This document shows positions 52,655 through 62,135 of a stretch of 64,000 nucleotides of DNA, in pieces (positions within the stretch are counted from its first letter, which is position 1; each line of letters opens with the position of its first letter). The notes under the pieces are model-generated. The model saw only the letters and a list, made by a program, of their open reading frames with translations. It was not told the origin of the DNA and did no database searches. This stretch comes from Bacteroidia bacterium. GTDB taxonomy: Bacteria; Bacteroidota; Bacteroidia; Palsa-965. The stretch covers positions 90,416-154,415 of the forward strand of contig JAKLJE010000009.1 in assembly GCA_023151315.1 (NCBI GenBank), read 5' to 3'. Position numbers and translations under genes: made by a program.

Positions 52655-53797
52655 ATGAAATTTATTGTTTCCAGCTCTACCCTTCTGAAGCAACTGCAAA
52701 TGTTGAGCGGTGTATTGAACACCAGCAACACTTTGCCGATTCTCGATAATTTCCTTTTCGAAGTTGACAAAGGCACTCTTACAATTTCTGCTTCGGATCT
52801 GGAAACCACCATCACAACGCACATCACTGTTGAGTCGAAAGACAGCGGAAACGTTGCAGTTCCTGCGCGATTGCTGATTGACACTTTGAAAACTTTCCCT
52901 GAGCAGCCGCTGACTTTCAGCATTGACAAGAAACGTCTTGCGATTGAAATTTCATCCGACTACGGTAAATACAAAATCACCGGTCAGAACGGAGATGAAT
53001 TCCCGAAAGCTCCTTCCGTTGATAACGGACAGGCGATTGAAATGGATAGCGCTGTTCTCAGCCGTGCAATCGGACGTACTTTGTTCGCAGCAGGAAACGA
53101 TGAACTGCGCCCTGTGATGTCCGGCGTATTTGTTCAGTTCGCTCCGGACGGAACAACATTCGTTGCAACAGATGCGCACAAACTGGTTCGTTACCGCCGT
53201 CTTGATGTGAAGTCAAGCGCTTCAGCATCATTCATTCTGCCACGCAAACCACTCAACCTTCTGAAGAACATTCTTGCTTCCAACGAAGGCGCAGTTCGTG
53301 TTGAATACAACACAACAAACGCTCGTTTCAGCTGGGGAATTGCTCCTGACGGATCAATCGGTTCAACACTGATCTGCCGTCTCATCGATGGAAAGTATCC
53401 GAACTACGATGCAGTAATCCCTAAGAACAATCCGAATAAACTTACAGTAGATACCACAGCGTTGCTCGGTTCTATCCGTCGCGTTTCCATATTCGCAAAT
53501 AAAACAACACATCAGGTACGCCTGAAAGTTGCAGGTAGTGAACTGAACATTTCTGCGGAGGATCTCGATTTCTCGAATGAAGCAGCTGAACGTTTGACTT
53601 GTGCTTACACTGGAGATGATATGGAAATCGGTTTCAACTCACGTTTCCTTGTGGAAATGCTGACCAACATTGACTCACAGGAAGCGATGCTGGAAATGTC
53701 TGCACCTAACCGTGCAGGAATTCTGTTGCCGATGAACAAGAATACCGAATCAGAAGACACACTGATGCTTGTGATGCCGGTAATGCTGAACAACTAA
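52655..53797 (+). CDS. dnaN: DNA polymerase III beta sliding clamp
   Basis: The ring-shaped processivity clamp of replication. The 380-residue protein has three alike domains; MKFIVSSSTLLKQLQMLSGVL at the start and the C-terminal MLVMPVML are usual for DnaN, and the hydrophobic partner pocket residues are in the PVMSGVFVQF segment. There is no dnaA, recF or gyrB next to it, which is common in Bacteroidota. It has its own terminator (53821-53856). Confidence 0.96.
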   Translation: MKFIVSSSTLLKQLQMLSGVLNTSNTLPILDNFLFEVDKGTLTISASDLETTITTHITVESKDSGNVAVPARLLIDTLKTFPEQPLTFSIDKKRLAIEISSDYGKYKITGQNGDEFPKAPSVDNGQAIEMDSAVLSRAIGRTLFAAGNDELRPVMSGVFVQFAPDGTTFVATDAHKLVRYRRLDVKSSASASFILPRKPLNLLKNILASNEGAVRVEYNTTNARFSWGIAPDGSIGSTLICRLIDGKYPNYDAVIPKNNPNKLTVDTTALLGSIRRVSIFANKTTHQVRLKVAGSELNISAEDLDFSNEAAERLTCAYTGDDMEIGFNSRFLVEMLTNIDSQEAMLEMSAPNRAGILLPMNKNTESEDTLMLVMPVMLNN

Positions 53798-53820
53798 AAT
53801 CATTTCGCACATATAAACTG

Positions 53821-53856
53821 AATCCCGAATAGAAGTTCTGTTCGGGATTTTCTTTT
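53821..53856 (+). terminator. Terminator of dnaN
   Basis: AATCCCGAA at 53821-53829 pairs with TTCGGGATT at 53841-53849 around an 11-base loop, followed by TTCTTTT. It is 24 bases past the dnaN stop and just before the GNAT gene. Confidence 0.8.
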
Positions 53857-53861
53857 ACGCT

Positions 53862-54284
53862 ATGAAAGTAAAACTGGCTTCAACCGACGACGATCTGATT
53901 CGTGCATTTCCGGCAGTGCAGGCACTGCGTCCGAATCTCACATTGGAAACCTATTTGCCCATGGTGAAACGAATGATGAACAATGGTTTTCATCTCGCCA
54001 TACTTGAACTGGAAAACGGAAGCGTTCCTGCAATCGGAGGTTTTCGCATTGATGAAATGTTTCATCGCGGCAAAGGTGTTTATGTGGATGATCTGAGCAC
54101 GTTGGAGGAACACCGCAGCAAAGGTTTCGGAGCGATAGTGCTCGATTTCATTATCGCGTATTGTAAAGAACAAGGATGCGAGTGTATTCATCTCGATAGC
54201 GGCGTACAGCGTTTCCGTGCGCATCGTTTCTACCTCAAGTACGGATTCGATATCACGAGTCACCATTTTGCAATGAAATTCTGA
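53862..54284 (+). CDS. GNAT family N-acetyltransferase
   Basis: A 140-residue acetyltransferase. The acetyl-CoA binding A motif is seen as STLEEHRSKGFGAIVLDFI near 80-98 (R-S-K-G-F-G instead of R/Q-x2-G-x-G/A), and the end RAHRFYLKYGFDITSHHF is the motif B-like helix. The substrate is unknown. It starts only a few bases after the dnaN terminator and ends 2 bases before the T9SS protein gene. Confidence 0.88.
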   Translation: MKVKLASTDDDLIRAFPAVQALRPNLTLETYLPMVKRMMNNGFHLAILELENGSVPAIGGFRIDEMFHRGKGVYVDDLSTLEEHRSKGFGAIVLDFIIAYCKEQGCECIHLDSGVQRFRAHRFYLKYGFDITSHHFAMKF

Positions 54285-54286
54285 AG

Positions 54287-55504
54287 ATGAAAGCCGTCGG
54301 TGCGATCTTGCTCCTTCTTTTCGTTACAGTTAATTGTTCAGCACAGATTCTGGGTTGTACAGATCCGGCCGCTTTGAATTATTTCGCTTCAGCCACGAAC
54401 AACGACGGCTCGTGTGTTTACAACACGATACAGATTGCTCCGGATACTTCAATCATCCTGAATGATACATTAGATGAAACTTCCGGACTCATCATGTGGA
54501 ACGGAATGTTGTGGACACACGTTGATGATACGGATACACGTTTATTCGGGCTGGACAGTACAACCGGAAACGTTCTGGTTCGCGACAGCATGCTTTATAT
54601 TTCCAATATCGATATGGAAGATATTGCTCAGGATTCCGTTTATATCTACGTCGGAGATTTCGGCAATAACGCGAACGGAAACAGAACCAACTTGCGCATT
54701 TACCGTTTCAGAAAAGATTCTCTGCAAACAGGACGCGCAGCTGCGGACACCATTTCATTCGCTTACGCAGATCAAACGGATTTCAATCCGCAAGGAGCTT
54801 ACAATACGGATTTCGATTGTGAAGCGTTCATCGTTACAGATGACAGCATTTACCTGTTTACCAAGCAATGGCTGACATTCGGAAGTACGATATATGCATT
54901 ACCGAAAGACACAGGATTTCATTTTGCGCAGCGTCGTGCATTTTATGATGTACAGGGATTGGTGACAGGTGCAACGTATCTTCCGGAAGACAGTTTGGTT
55001 GTACTCGTCGGCTATTCACCACTGATTCAACCATGGGTTATGATTTTGTATGATTATTACGGTTCTTCATTCTTCTCCGGCAATAAACGTAAAATCAATA
55101 TCGCCATCGGCACTTCACAAACCGAAGCCATTACATCAACAGATGGAGCTCGTTTCTATGTAACCAATGAACGCCGTACAATAGCGAGCACCGTTATTCC
55201 GCAGCAACTACACATACTCGATCTGAGATTATACACTGCCCCATTTCTCCACACATCGTTGGACCAAACTGAAAATTCCCTGCCTCAATGTTCCGTTTCA
55301 CCGGTTCCAGCAGAAGATCAATTAACGGTCCATGCTCCAGCAGGACTTCATTTCATTATTGTAAACGCGTTAGGTCAAGCGGCAACTGCGTTTACCACAT
55401 CCAATACAACAACAATAATTGAGGTCGCAACCTGGTCGGCAGGCATGTATTCCATGGTATGCACAGATAAAAAGATTGCACCGGTAAGGTTTGTAAAACT
55501 TTGA
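54287..55504 (+). CDS. T9SS-type secreted protein with GCTDP motif
   Basis: A 405-residue secreted protein with signal peptide MKAVGAILLLLFVTVNCSAQ. It is followed by a GCTDPAALNYFASATNNDG segment (about 23-41), a short Cys-rich motif seen in many Bacteroidota secreted proteins, then a domain with repeated beta strands that might be a beta-propeller (TSGLIMWNGMLWTHVDDTD, DMEDIAQDSVYIYVGDFG). The last 75 residues (SVSPVPAEDQLTVHAPAG to VRFVKL) form a type A sorting domain for export by the type IX system. The role is unknown, perhaps adhesion or an enzyme. Confidence 0.75.
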   Translation: MKAVGAILLLLFVTVNCSAQILGCTDPAALNYFASATNNDGSCVYNTIQIAPDTSIILNDTLDETSGLIMWNGMLWTHVDDTDTRLFGLDSTTGNVLVRDSMLYISNIDMEDIAQDSVYIYVGDFGNNANGNRTNLRIYRFRKDSLQTGRAAADTISFAYADQTDFNPQGAYNTDFDCEAFIVTDDSIYLFTKQWLTFGSTIYALPKDTGFHFAQRRAFYDVQGLVTGATYLPEDSLVVLVGYSPLIQPWVMILYDYYGSSFFSGNKRKINIAIGTSQTEAITSTDGARFYVTNERRTIASTVIPQQLHILDLRLYTAPFLHTSLDQTENSLPQCSVSPVPAEDQLTVHAPAGLHFIIVNALGQAATAFTTSNTTTIIEVATWSAGMYSMVCTDKKIAPVRFVKL

Positions 55505-55555
55505 AATGTAAAATGAGTAGTTATCTTTAGCCTGCAATCCGTTTCCCAACAATTG

Positions 55556-55586
55556 ATTGCTACCAACCGGAATTAGAATATATTTG
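55556..55586 (+). promoter_or_regulatory. Promoter of the STAS-like gene
   Basis: ATTG at 55556-55559 followed after 19 bases by TATATTTG at 55579-55586 is a near-perfect Bacteroidota -33/-7 pair. Transcription would begin near 55592, 24 bases before the GTG at 55616, which supports that start. Confidence 0.6.
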
Positions 55587-55615
55587 AGCAGGAGTATTTA
55601 GTCAAGCGCGTTGAA

Positions 55616-55981
55616 GTGCCTGAGGCGGTAATTGGTTTACGCGAAGACGGCATTATTCATGTATCCTTCACTTCAGGTACAGAAATTACAGTGGAAGTCC
55701 AGATGAAATTGCTGGAGGTTTACAATAACATTGCAGGATTTCAGAAGCGAAAATTCGTGTTTGAAGGAGGTGAATTCGTTTCCATTTCCAAAGATGCGAT
55801 GGACAATGCATTCAAAATTGAAGATGAAGCTCCGTTGGGAATAACCGCAGTTGTGATTCGGAATCTTGCGCAGAAACTGATTGCAGAATTTTATTACAAG
55901 GTTCGTAAACCGAAGCAACCTTATAAAGTCTTCACGGATTTTGACAAAGCCATCGCCTGGCTGCACGAACAGGAATTATAA
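55616..55981 (+). CDS. Small STAS-like protein
   Basis: A 121-residue soluble protein with alternating beta and helix pieces: GIIHVSFTSGTEITVEVQMKLLEVY, FVFEGGEFVSISKDAMDNAFK and YKVFTDFDKAIAWLHEQ at the end, the layout of STAS or SpoIIAA-like folds used in Bacteroidota. There is no conserved serine phosphorylation motif I can pick out. It begins with GTG at 55616, since the only upstream in-frame sequence has no ATG and the promoter lies at 55556-55586. It overlaps the end of the convergent mnmD by six bases. Confidence 0.65.
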   Translation: MPEAVIGLREDGIIHVSFTSGTEITVEVQMKLLEVYNNIAGFQKRKFVFEGGEFVSISKDAMDNAFKIEDEAPLGITAVVIRNLAQKLIAEFYYKVRKPKQPYKVFTDFDKAIAWLHEQEL

Positions 55982-56659
55982 TTCAGATTTTACAGCGCGC
56001 AACATTTCTCTTTTCCCCGGAGGCCCGGGCAGTTTCTCAACTGAAAATCCTGCTGCAATCATATTTCTGCGTACATCTCCCTTGGCGCAATATGTAACAA
56101 GTATTCCGCTCGGTTTGAGCAGCAAAAACAGTTTCTGAAATATTTCCGCAGTCCACAATTCCGGTTGCACTCTTGGAGCGAAGGCATCATAAAAAATCAA
56201 ATCATAAAATCGTACTGATTGAAACTCCTGCAATGAAACTTCCAGTTTCTCCAACGTAAATCTCTCGTTGATTGGAACGGAAGTATTCCACGTTGCTTCA
56301 TGCAATCGCAAAAATATTGAGCGATCATCTGCATCTACAAAATTCAACTGTGCTGCATCTTCCGTTGCTACCGGATACAATTCGAGCGATGTATAGTGTA
56401 CGGCATTTTCTTTCGCACTCTTTCTCAGTTCGTCGTAAACCAGCCAGGCATTGAGGCCCGTTCCGAAACCCACTTCAAGCAAATCAACATGCGACTTCTT
56501 CTTTACAACAACATCCCATCCCATCTTCATGAACACATGTTTCGACTCCTGCATCGCACCGTGATGCGAGTGATAGTGTTCATCGAAATCAGGAAGATAA
56601 ATGGACGAAGAACCGTCCGAAGTGGTTACTATTTTTCGATTGAAAAAATCCTTACTCAT
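55976..56659 (-). CDS. mnmD: tRNA U34 methyltransferase MnmD
   Basis: MnmD methylates 5-aminomethyl-2-thiouridine at the wobble position of tRNA, the last step of mnm5s2U. In E. coli this is the N-terminal domain of MnmC. The 227-residue protein has SAM motif DLLEVGFGTGLNAWL near 58-72 and the catalytic-site segment FYDLIFYDAFAPRVQPELW near 150-168. Only the methyltransferase domain is present, without the oxidase domain of MnmC1, so the aminomethyl form must come from another enzyme. It fits with MnmH at 46482 on the same tRNA base. Confidence 0.9.
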   Translation of the reverse strand: MSKDFFNRKIVTTSDGSSSIYLPDFDEHYHSHHGAMQESKHVFMKMGWDVVVKKKSHVDLLEVGFGTGLNAWLVYDELRKSAKENAVHYTSLELYPVATEDAAQLNFVDADDRSIFLRLHEATWNTSVPINERFTLEKLEVSLQEFQSVRFYDLIFYDAFAPRVQPELWTAEIFQKLFLLLKPSGILVTYCAKGDVRRNMIAAGFSVEKLPGPPGKREMLRAVKSEL

Positions 56660-56672
56660 TGAAATGTAATAA

Positions 56673-56720
56673 TAAAAAAAGTTCAGGAGATCGCTTTTAT
56701 TTCGCGATGACTCCTGAACT
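56673..56720 (-). terminator. Terminator of the PorE-like gene
   Basis: AGTTCAGGAG (56680-56689) pairs with CTCCTGAACT (56711-56720), and inside it TCGC (56691-56694) with GCGA (56704-56707). The minus strand continues in a run of seven T. It follows the stop of the PorE-like gene (56739) and precedes mnmD. Confidence 0.85.
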
Positions 56721-56738
56721 GATTTCTACAGGAAGAAT

Positions 56739-58895
56739 TTACTTTCCTATAATCTTAAACTCGGTTCTCCGGTTATTCGCCCAGCCTTCTTCGTTGTTGC
56801 GCGAATCAATTGGCTGTGATTCTCCGTAACCTTTGTATTCCAGTCGATCTGCCTTTATTCCTTTGCTGATCAGATAATCCACACAGGATTTCGCACGGTC
56901 CTCAGAAAGTTTCTGGTTGTACTCTTCCGTTCCGCGATTGTCGGTGTGACCCGAAAGTTCAATGCGCATTGACGGATTCTCGTTCATGAGTTTCACCACA
57001 CGATCCAACTCAATAAACGATTCCGGTTTGAGCGTTGCCTTGTTGTAATCGAAGAAAACGTTCTTCAAAACGATCGTACTTCCAACAACAATCGGCTTCA
57101 TCTCCACATCCTTTGTCACTTCCTGGTAATTAGCCGAAGCCGCAATATCAAAGTTCTCAGAGTGAAACAGATATCCGTCCATCTTCACGGCAATACCGTA
57201 GTTCCTTCCTGACGGAAGTGATACAAGATATTTACCCGTTGCGCTGTTCGCAGTAAATGTTGCTATTACTTCGTTTCTTGTATTGTCAACGAGTTCAATG
57301 GTTGCTCCAAGCGGTTTCTTGGTATTGATGTCAGTGATCGTTCCTTTTAACAAGGTGATCTGGGCAGTTTTAATTTCTACGGTCTGCTGTGCCTGTACCT
57401 GTTTCACCGGCTGTGTTCTTCCTGCAAGTAGATTATCTTCATTACTGATAGCAAGTGGTTTTTCAGGACCAAGGAAAGTGATTTTGTATATGTCCTTCTC
57501 TCCCTGACCGTCGCTCTTGTTCGATGCGTAATATCCGTGCTTACCGCTTGCAGAAATTACAAAGAACACATCATCGTCAGGTCCGTTGATCGGATATCCA
57601 AGGTTGATCGGCTCAGACCATTTTCCGTTTTCAAAAACAACTTTGAAAATATCATAACCGCCCATTGTTTTGTGTCCCTGCGAACTGAAATAAATCGTTT
57701 TACCATCAGGATGAACGAATACACCTTCTTCTCCGTAAATCGTATTCATTCCCGGGCCCATATTCACTGACTTGCCCCACTTCCCTTTCTCGTCAAGAGT
57801 TGAATACCAGATATCGCGGTGTCCGATTGCACCTTCTTCTTTTTTATCACTGATGAAATACAATTTCTTTCCGTCATAAGACATAGAAACTGAAGATTCG
57901 TGACCGTCGGAGTTGATATTCTTATTCATGCGCTCCGGCTCAGACCACACATTTCCTTTTAAAACACTTTCGTAGATGTCGCCGTTCTTTGTAGGACGGT
58001 AAACATACAAGCGTTGTCCGTCAGGAGAAATTCCTGCGGTTGCATCGTGCTCATCACTGTTAACAGGTTTACCCATGTTAACAGGCATGGTCCATTTGCC
58101 ATTTACAAATTCAGTACGGTACAAATCTTCTTTCCACTGATTGTCCTGATCCTTGGCCCCGTCTGTTGTGGTGGAGCGACGTGATGTAAAAATCATTACG
58201 GATTCGTCAGCAGTAATAATCGGTGTGTATTCAGGATCGGCTGAGTTCACTGTTGCCCCAAGGTTGTCAATGAACACACGCTGTGGAGTTTTAACGTATT
58301 CCTTTCCGTTTATACATTCTCCGATTTTACGGTTCATGTCGCTGATCTTCATTTTATTTTTTGCAGGATCAACGTTGAGGGTGGCCTGATAACTTCTATA
58401 CGCTGTAATGGCTTCATCCCAACGACTGCTCAGATGATACAATCGTCCGAGAAAATAATTCAGCATGGGATCAACCTGCGGATTGAGTTTGGCTGCGCTT
58501 TCCAGATATGCCAAACCCATGATTTTCTGTGAAGGTTTATTGTAATAACAAACTCCGAGCCGATAATTGAGAGTTGCACTGTTCGGGTTGAATTTGTAAG
58601 CGATCAGATATTCATCCAATGCCAATTGGAATTGCTCCATACCACCACCGAGCCCGGCTCCGTTCAGTTCACCGATTCCGTTCGGGAGATAGCCATACTC
58701 CTTGGAGAATGTTGCAAGATCCTGATCCTGCATGGCCATAGCCATTTTGTAATTGTCGTTACCATCTTCGTAATGACGTTTGGCTTCCTTAAAGGCTTTC
58801 TTGTCCGGGAAATTCTTCTCTTCCCATTCCACATTCTGTGCAAATGAATTGAGTGCCAGACCAACAATCGCAATAAGTGTAAATATCTTTTTCAT
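56739..58895 (-). CDS. PorE-like protein: TPR, PD40 propeller, carboxypeptidase-regulatory and OmpA domains
   Basis: A 718-residue exported protein with signal peptide MKKIFTLIAIVGLALNSFAQ. It has TPR-like repeats (about 110-200), PD40/WD40-like propeller blades with repeated DG or SPDG turns (about 225-465), a carboxypeptidase-regulatory-like domain (about 515-590), and a C-terminal OmpA domain with SGHTDNRGTEEYN and YGESQP near 640-705. This is the PorE layout of the type IX secretion system, which links the complex to peptidoglycan. The Porphyromonas gingivalis PorE is a lipoprotein; this one seems to have a normal signal. The AGAGGAG just before 58895 supports this start. Confidence 0.8.
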   Translation of the reverse strand: MKKIFTLIAIVGLALNSFAQNVEWEEKNFPDKKAFKEAKRHYEDGNDNYKMAMAMQDQDLATFSKEYGYLPNGIGELNGAGLGGGMEQFQLALDEYLIAYKFNPNSATLNYRLGVCYYNKPSQKIMGLAYLESAAKLNPQVDPMLNYFLGRLYHLSSRWDEAITAYRSYQATLNVDPAKNKMKISDMNRKIGECINGKEYVKTPQRVFIDNLGATVNSADPEYTPIITADESVMIFTSRRSTTTDGAKDQDNQWKEDLYRTEFVNGKWTMPVNMGKPVNSDEHDATAGISPDGQRLYVYRPTKNGDIYESVLKGNVWSEPERMNKNINSDGHESSVSMSYDGKKLYFISDKKEEGAIGHRDIWYSTLDEKGKWGKSVNMGPGMNTIYGEEGVFVHPDGKTIYFSSQGHKTMGGYDIFKVVFENGKWSEPINLGYPINGPDDDVFFVISASGKHGYYASNKSDGQGEKDIYKITFLGPEKPLAISNEDNLLAGRTQPVKQVQAQQTVEIKTAQITLLKGTITDINTKKPLGATIELVDNTRNEVIATFTANSATGKYLVSLPSGRNYGIAVKMDGYLFHSENFDIAASANYQEVTKDVEMKPIVVGSTIVLKNVFFDYNKATLKPESFIELDRVVKLMNENPSMRIELSGHTDNRGTEEYNQKLSEDRAKSCVDYLISKGIKADRLEYKGYGESQPIDSRNNEEGWANNRRTEFKIIGK

Positions 58896-58912
58896 GTTTC
58901 GTTCTCCTCTCA

Positions 58913-59959
58913 TTATTTGCATTCCTGAACATATTGATCCGCCTGTTTGATTCCCAAAGAAGAAGCCTTCTTGAAATCATCACATGCAGAATTATCACGA
59001 AGCATTTCCTTGGCGATTCCTCTGTTCAGATAAGCTTCACCGTAATTCGGATTGATCTGAATCGCTTTATCACAATCTGTCACTGCACCTTTATAATCGC
59101 GTTGCTTGTAACGTACTGCTGCACGATTAACGTATGCGTAAGCGTAATCTGATTTGAGCTGTATAGCGCGATTGAAATCGGACATTGCCCCTTCCAGATC
59201 ACCTTGTTCCATTTTCGCAGTACCGCGGTTGTTGTAAGCAATGAAGTAATCGGTTTTCATATTCACTGCCGTGGTATACGAATCGATTGCGCCCTTCAGA
59301 TCACCTTTCTGTTTGCGTGCGCTACCGAGATTGTTGTAAACGAACGCCAATCCCGGATTCACTTTAGTAGCCTGCATGTAATCGCTGATTGCTCCGTCAA
59401 GATCGCCTTTCATGCGTTTTGCACTTCCGCGATCGTTCCAGTAATAAGCATCAGCAGGATTAATCTGAATTGCTTTATCGAAATCTGCAATTGCTCCGGT
59501 ATAGTCTCCGCTTTCAAATTTCAGAACGCCGCCGTGATAAAACGCTTTATCATGACGCGGGTTCAGATTTGTTGCCTGAGCGTAATCGGCAGCAGCTCCC
59601 GCTTTATCGCCTTCCGCCTCTTTCGATTGTCCTCTGGAAAAATACGCGTAGTCTGCAGCCGGATTCAACTCAATGGATTTGGTAAAATCTTCTATTGCGG
59701 CTTTGTTCATGAACAGCTCAATGCGTGTCAGCCCGCGATTGTAATATGCCTTCTCGAAATCAGGTTTCAACGTAATTGCTTTGTTGAACTCGAGCAAAGC
59801 ATCTGCGTACTGCTTGGCGTTAAACTTGGTTGTACCGTTGTTGTATGCCAGTTCAGCTTCCTGAGCCGGTGGCAGTGTTGTTGCTTTCACAGTGTCCTGT
59901 GCAAACAAGCCCAACTGCAGCAGGAGTGCTGCGAGAGATAATGTAACCCGTAAATTCAT
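58913..59959 (-). CDS. Exported TPR repeat protein
   Basis: A 348-residue protein with signal peptide MNLRVTLSLAALLLQLGLFAQ and eight or nine TPR repeats of 34 residues (for example AYYNRGLTRIELFMNKAAIEDF, AFYHGGVLKFESGDYTGAIADF). TPR proteins act as scaffolds; since its stop is 17 bases before the PorE-like start on the same strand, the two are co-transcribed and may act in the same complex in the periplasm. A -7-like TACTTTAG lies at 59982-59989 on the minus strand. Confidence 0.8.
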   Translation of the reverse strand: MNLRVTLSLAALLLQLGLFAQDTVKATTLPPAQEAELAYNNGTTKFNAKQYADALLEFNKAITLKPDFEKAYYNRGLTRIELFMNKAAIEDFTKSIELNPAADYAYFSRGQSKEAEGDKAGAAADYAQATNLNPRHDKAFYHGGVLKFESGDYTGAIADFDKAIQINPADAYYWNDRGSAKRMKGDLDGAISDYMQATKVNPGLAFVYNNLGSARKQKGDLKGAIDSYTTAVNMKTDYFIAYNNRGTAKMEQGDLEGAMSDFNRAIQLKSDYAYAYVNRAAVRYKQRDYKGAVTDCDKAIQINPNYGEAYLNRGIAKEMLRDNSACDDFKKASSLGIKQADQYVQECK

Positions 59960-60135
59960 AGAATAAGGTGTGTTTAACGCTCTAAAGTAACGAAATCCGG
60001 CGGAAAATAAAAGCGAAATACCCGTGCTGCACTCATGTTGTGAAGATTGTTAAGCGGAGTTGGAAATATTCGTTATCACCGTTCATTTTTTAGTCAATTC
60101 AGCGCACATGCAGAAGAAATAACCGGTATCTTGAG

Positions 60136-60143
60136 TACCTTTG
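60136..60143 (+). promoter_or_regulatory. -7 element of the M42 peptidase gene
   Basis: TACCTTTG is an exact TAnnTTTG match 17 bases before the ATG at 60161. No -33 box at the right distance is seen. Confidence 0.45.
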
Positions 60144-60160
60144 AGAGTTAAGTATTTCTT

Positions 60161-61279
60161 ATGGCAAAAACCAACCGTAAACCGGCAGCGAAATCCAAGT
60201 CGTCCCTTCTTGGTCAGGAAGATCTTACATTCCTTCGCAACTATCTGAACAATCCATCACCAACGGGCTTTGAATCACCCGGACAACAATTGTGGCTCGA
60301 TTACATCCGACCCTACATTGACGATTACTTCGTAGATACTTACGGCACTGCAGTAGGCGTAATCAATCCGCAAGCGAAATACAAAGTGGTGATTGAAGCG
60401 CACGCGGATGAAATTTCCTGGTTTGTACATTATATCACGAAAGACGGATTTATTTATCTGCGACGTAACGGTGGTTCGGATCATCAGATTGCTCCATCAA
60501 AGCGCGTGAATATTCATACTAAAAAAGGAATTGTAAAGGCGGTATTCGGCTGGCCTGCAATTCATGTTCGTGATGCAGCGAAAGAAGAAACACCTTCATT
60601 GCGCAACATCTTCCTTGATTGCGGATGTTCCAGCGATAAAGAAGTAGCGGATCTTGGTGTTCACGTGGGTTGCGTTGTTACGTACGAAGACGAATTCATC
60701 TTCCTCAATAACCGCTATTATACGGGTCGTGCCCTTGATAACCGCATTGGCGGTTTCATGATTGCACAGGTAGCACGTTTGCTGAAGAAAGAAAAAGTAA
60801 AATTGCCTTACGGCCTTTACATTGTTAACTCCGTTCAGGAAGAAGTAGGACTGCGTGGTGCTGAAATGATCACGGAAACAATACGTCCGAATGTTGCCAT
60901 CATCACAGACGTTACGCACGATACACAAACGCCGATGATGAATAAAGTTGCACAAGGTGATATTGCTTGTGGCAAAGGACCATCTTTGACATACGGACCT
61001 GCAGTGCATAACAAACTTCTGGATCTCATTATCAGCACGGCTGAAAAATCAAAAATCAATTTCCAACGTGAAGCCGTTTCACGCGCAACCGGAACTGACA
61101 CTGATGCATTTGCATATTCAACCGGAGGTGTTCCTTCCGCTCTGATTTCATTACCGTTGCGTTATATGCACACTACAGTAGAAAGTGTACACAAAGACGA
61201 TGTGGATGCTGTAATCCGTCTTATTCTCGCAACACTGAAGAATATCAAAGCCAATCACGATTTCCGATATATCCGCTAA
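60161..61279 (+). CDS. M42 family metallopeptidase
   Basis: A 372-residue aminopeptidase of the tetrahedral TET type. Metal ligands and catalytic residues are visible: H-A-D at VIEAHADEI, D in GRALDNRIGG, EE in SVQEEVGLRGA, D in IITDVTHD and H in LRYMHTTVES. The basic N-terminal stretch MAKTNRKPAAKSKSS is short and may bind RNA or simply be a linker. It overlaps the next gene's ATG by one base, so it is coupled to the lipoprotein gene. Confidence 0.92.
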   Translation: MAKTNRKPAAKSKSSLLGQEDLTFLRNYLNNPSPTGFESPGQQLWLDYIRPYIDDYFVDTYGTAVGVINPQAKYKVVIEAHADEISWFVHYITKDGFIYLRRNGGSDHQIAPSKRVNIHTKKGIVKAVFGWPAIHVRDAAKEETPSLRNIFLDCGCSSDKEVADLGVHVGCVVTYEDEFIFLNNRYYTGRALDNRIGGFMIAQVARLLKKEKVKLPYGLYIVNSVQEEVGLRGAEMITETIRPNVAIITDVTHDTQTPMMNKVAQGDIACGKGPSLTYGPAVHNKLLDLIISTAEKSKINFQREAVSRATGTDTDAFAYSTGGVPSALISLPLRYMHTTVESVHKDDVDAVIRLILATLKNIKANHDFRYIR

Positions 61280-62121
61280 TGAATAATATCCTCAAAACAC
61301 TCCTGCCCGTTTTTGCTGCAATGCTGCTTTTCTCCTGCGGAGATAAGCCTGCTGATACAGTTAAGAACGACTCACTGAAGGAAAATCCTTTAATGAAGGG
61401 TCTTTCAGAACAAGAGCAGGAAGAACTGAGGAAAATTATTGCGAGTATACCTGTTCCATTTACTTTACTGAATCAGGTTGCAGAATCAGGATTGCCCTAT
61501 CACAACGAGTTTCTGAATGCCGAAACCAATGTTTCGAATTACAATACTGCTGAAGCGAAAGCCGTTAATATCGGTGTTTACGGATATGATATTGCTTACA
61601 TGATTGCGTTCGAACGTCTCGCCGAATCCGGAGCATATTTAAAAACCATCCGTCAGTTGGCAGACGAAGTTGTGATTCCCACTGCGTTTGATGAAAGTTC
61701 TATGAAGCGTTATGAGATTCACGCTTCCAATCAGGATTCCATGCAAAACCTGATTTACAGCTCTTATGTGCGCATTGATTCTACACTTCAGAGTAATGAA
61801 CGTTTTGCACTCGCCGCATTAGTGGTTACCAGCGGATGGATAGAGAGTCTTTATCTGACAACTCAACAACTCGGGAATCAGGAAAAGTCCGAAAGCAATA
61901 AACTGTTGTACGAAATGCTTGGAGAGCAACAAACCCACACCGACAATATACTTTCCATGTTATCGATGTTTCCGGAAGACAGCCTGATGGTTTCAATTGC
62001 AACGGACGTTAATTCATTCAAACTGAAATCTTCTCCGGTGAATGAATACACAGTTGAAGAGCTTACTCTGATCACGCAGCATATCGCTGCCATGCGCAAC
62101 AAACTCATCACGATTCACTGA
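61279..62121 (+). CDS. Hypothetical lipoprotein
   Basis: A 280-residue protein with a lipoprotein signal; the lipobox is LLFSC with the modified Cys at about 20. The mature protein is mostly helical and polar with no recognised domain (a family of unknown function in Bacteroidota is likely). The start overlaps the M42 stop by one base and the GH3 gene starts 14 bases after its stop, so it is in the middle of an operon. Confidence 0.65.
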   Translation: MNNILKTLLPVFAAMLLFSCGDKPADTVKNDSLKENPLMKGLSEQEQEELRKIIASIPVPFTLLNQVAESGLPYHNEFLNAETNVSNYNTAEAKAVNIGVYGYDIAYMIAFERLAESGAYLKTIRQLADEVVIPTAFDESSMKRYEIHASNQDSMQNLIYSSYVRIDSTLQSNERFALAALVVTSGWIESLYLTTQQLGNQEKSESNKLLYEMLGEQQTHTDNILSMLSMFPEDSLMVSIATDVNSFKLKSSPVNEYTVEELTLITQHIAAMRNKLITIH

Positions 62122-62135
62122 TTGATTCTGAATTT

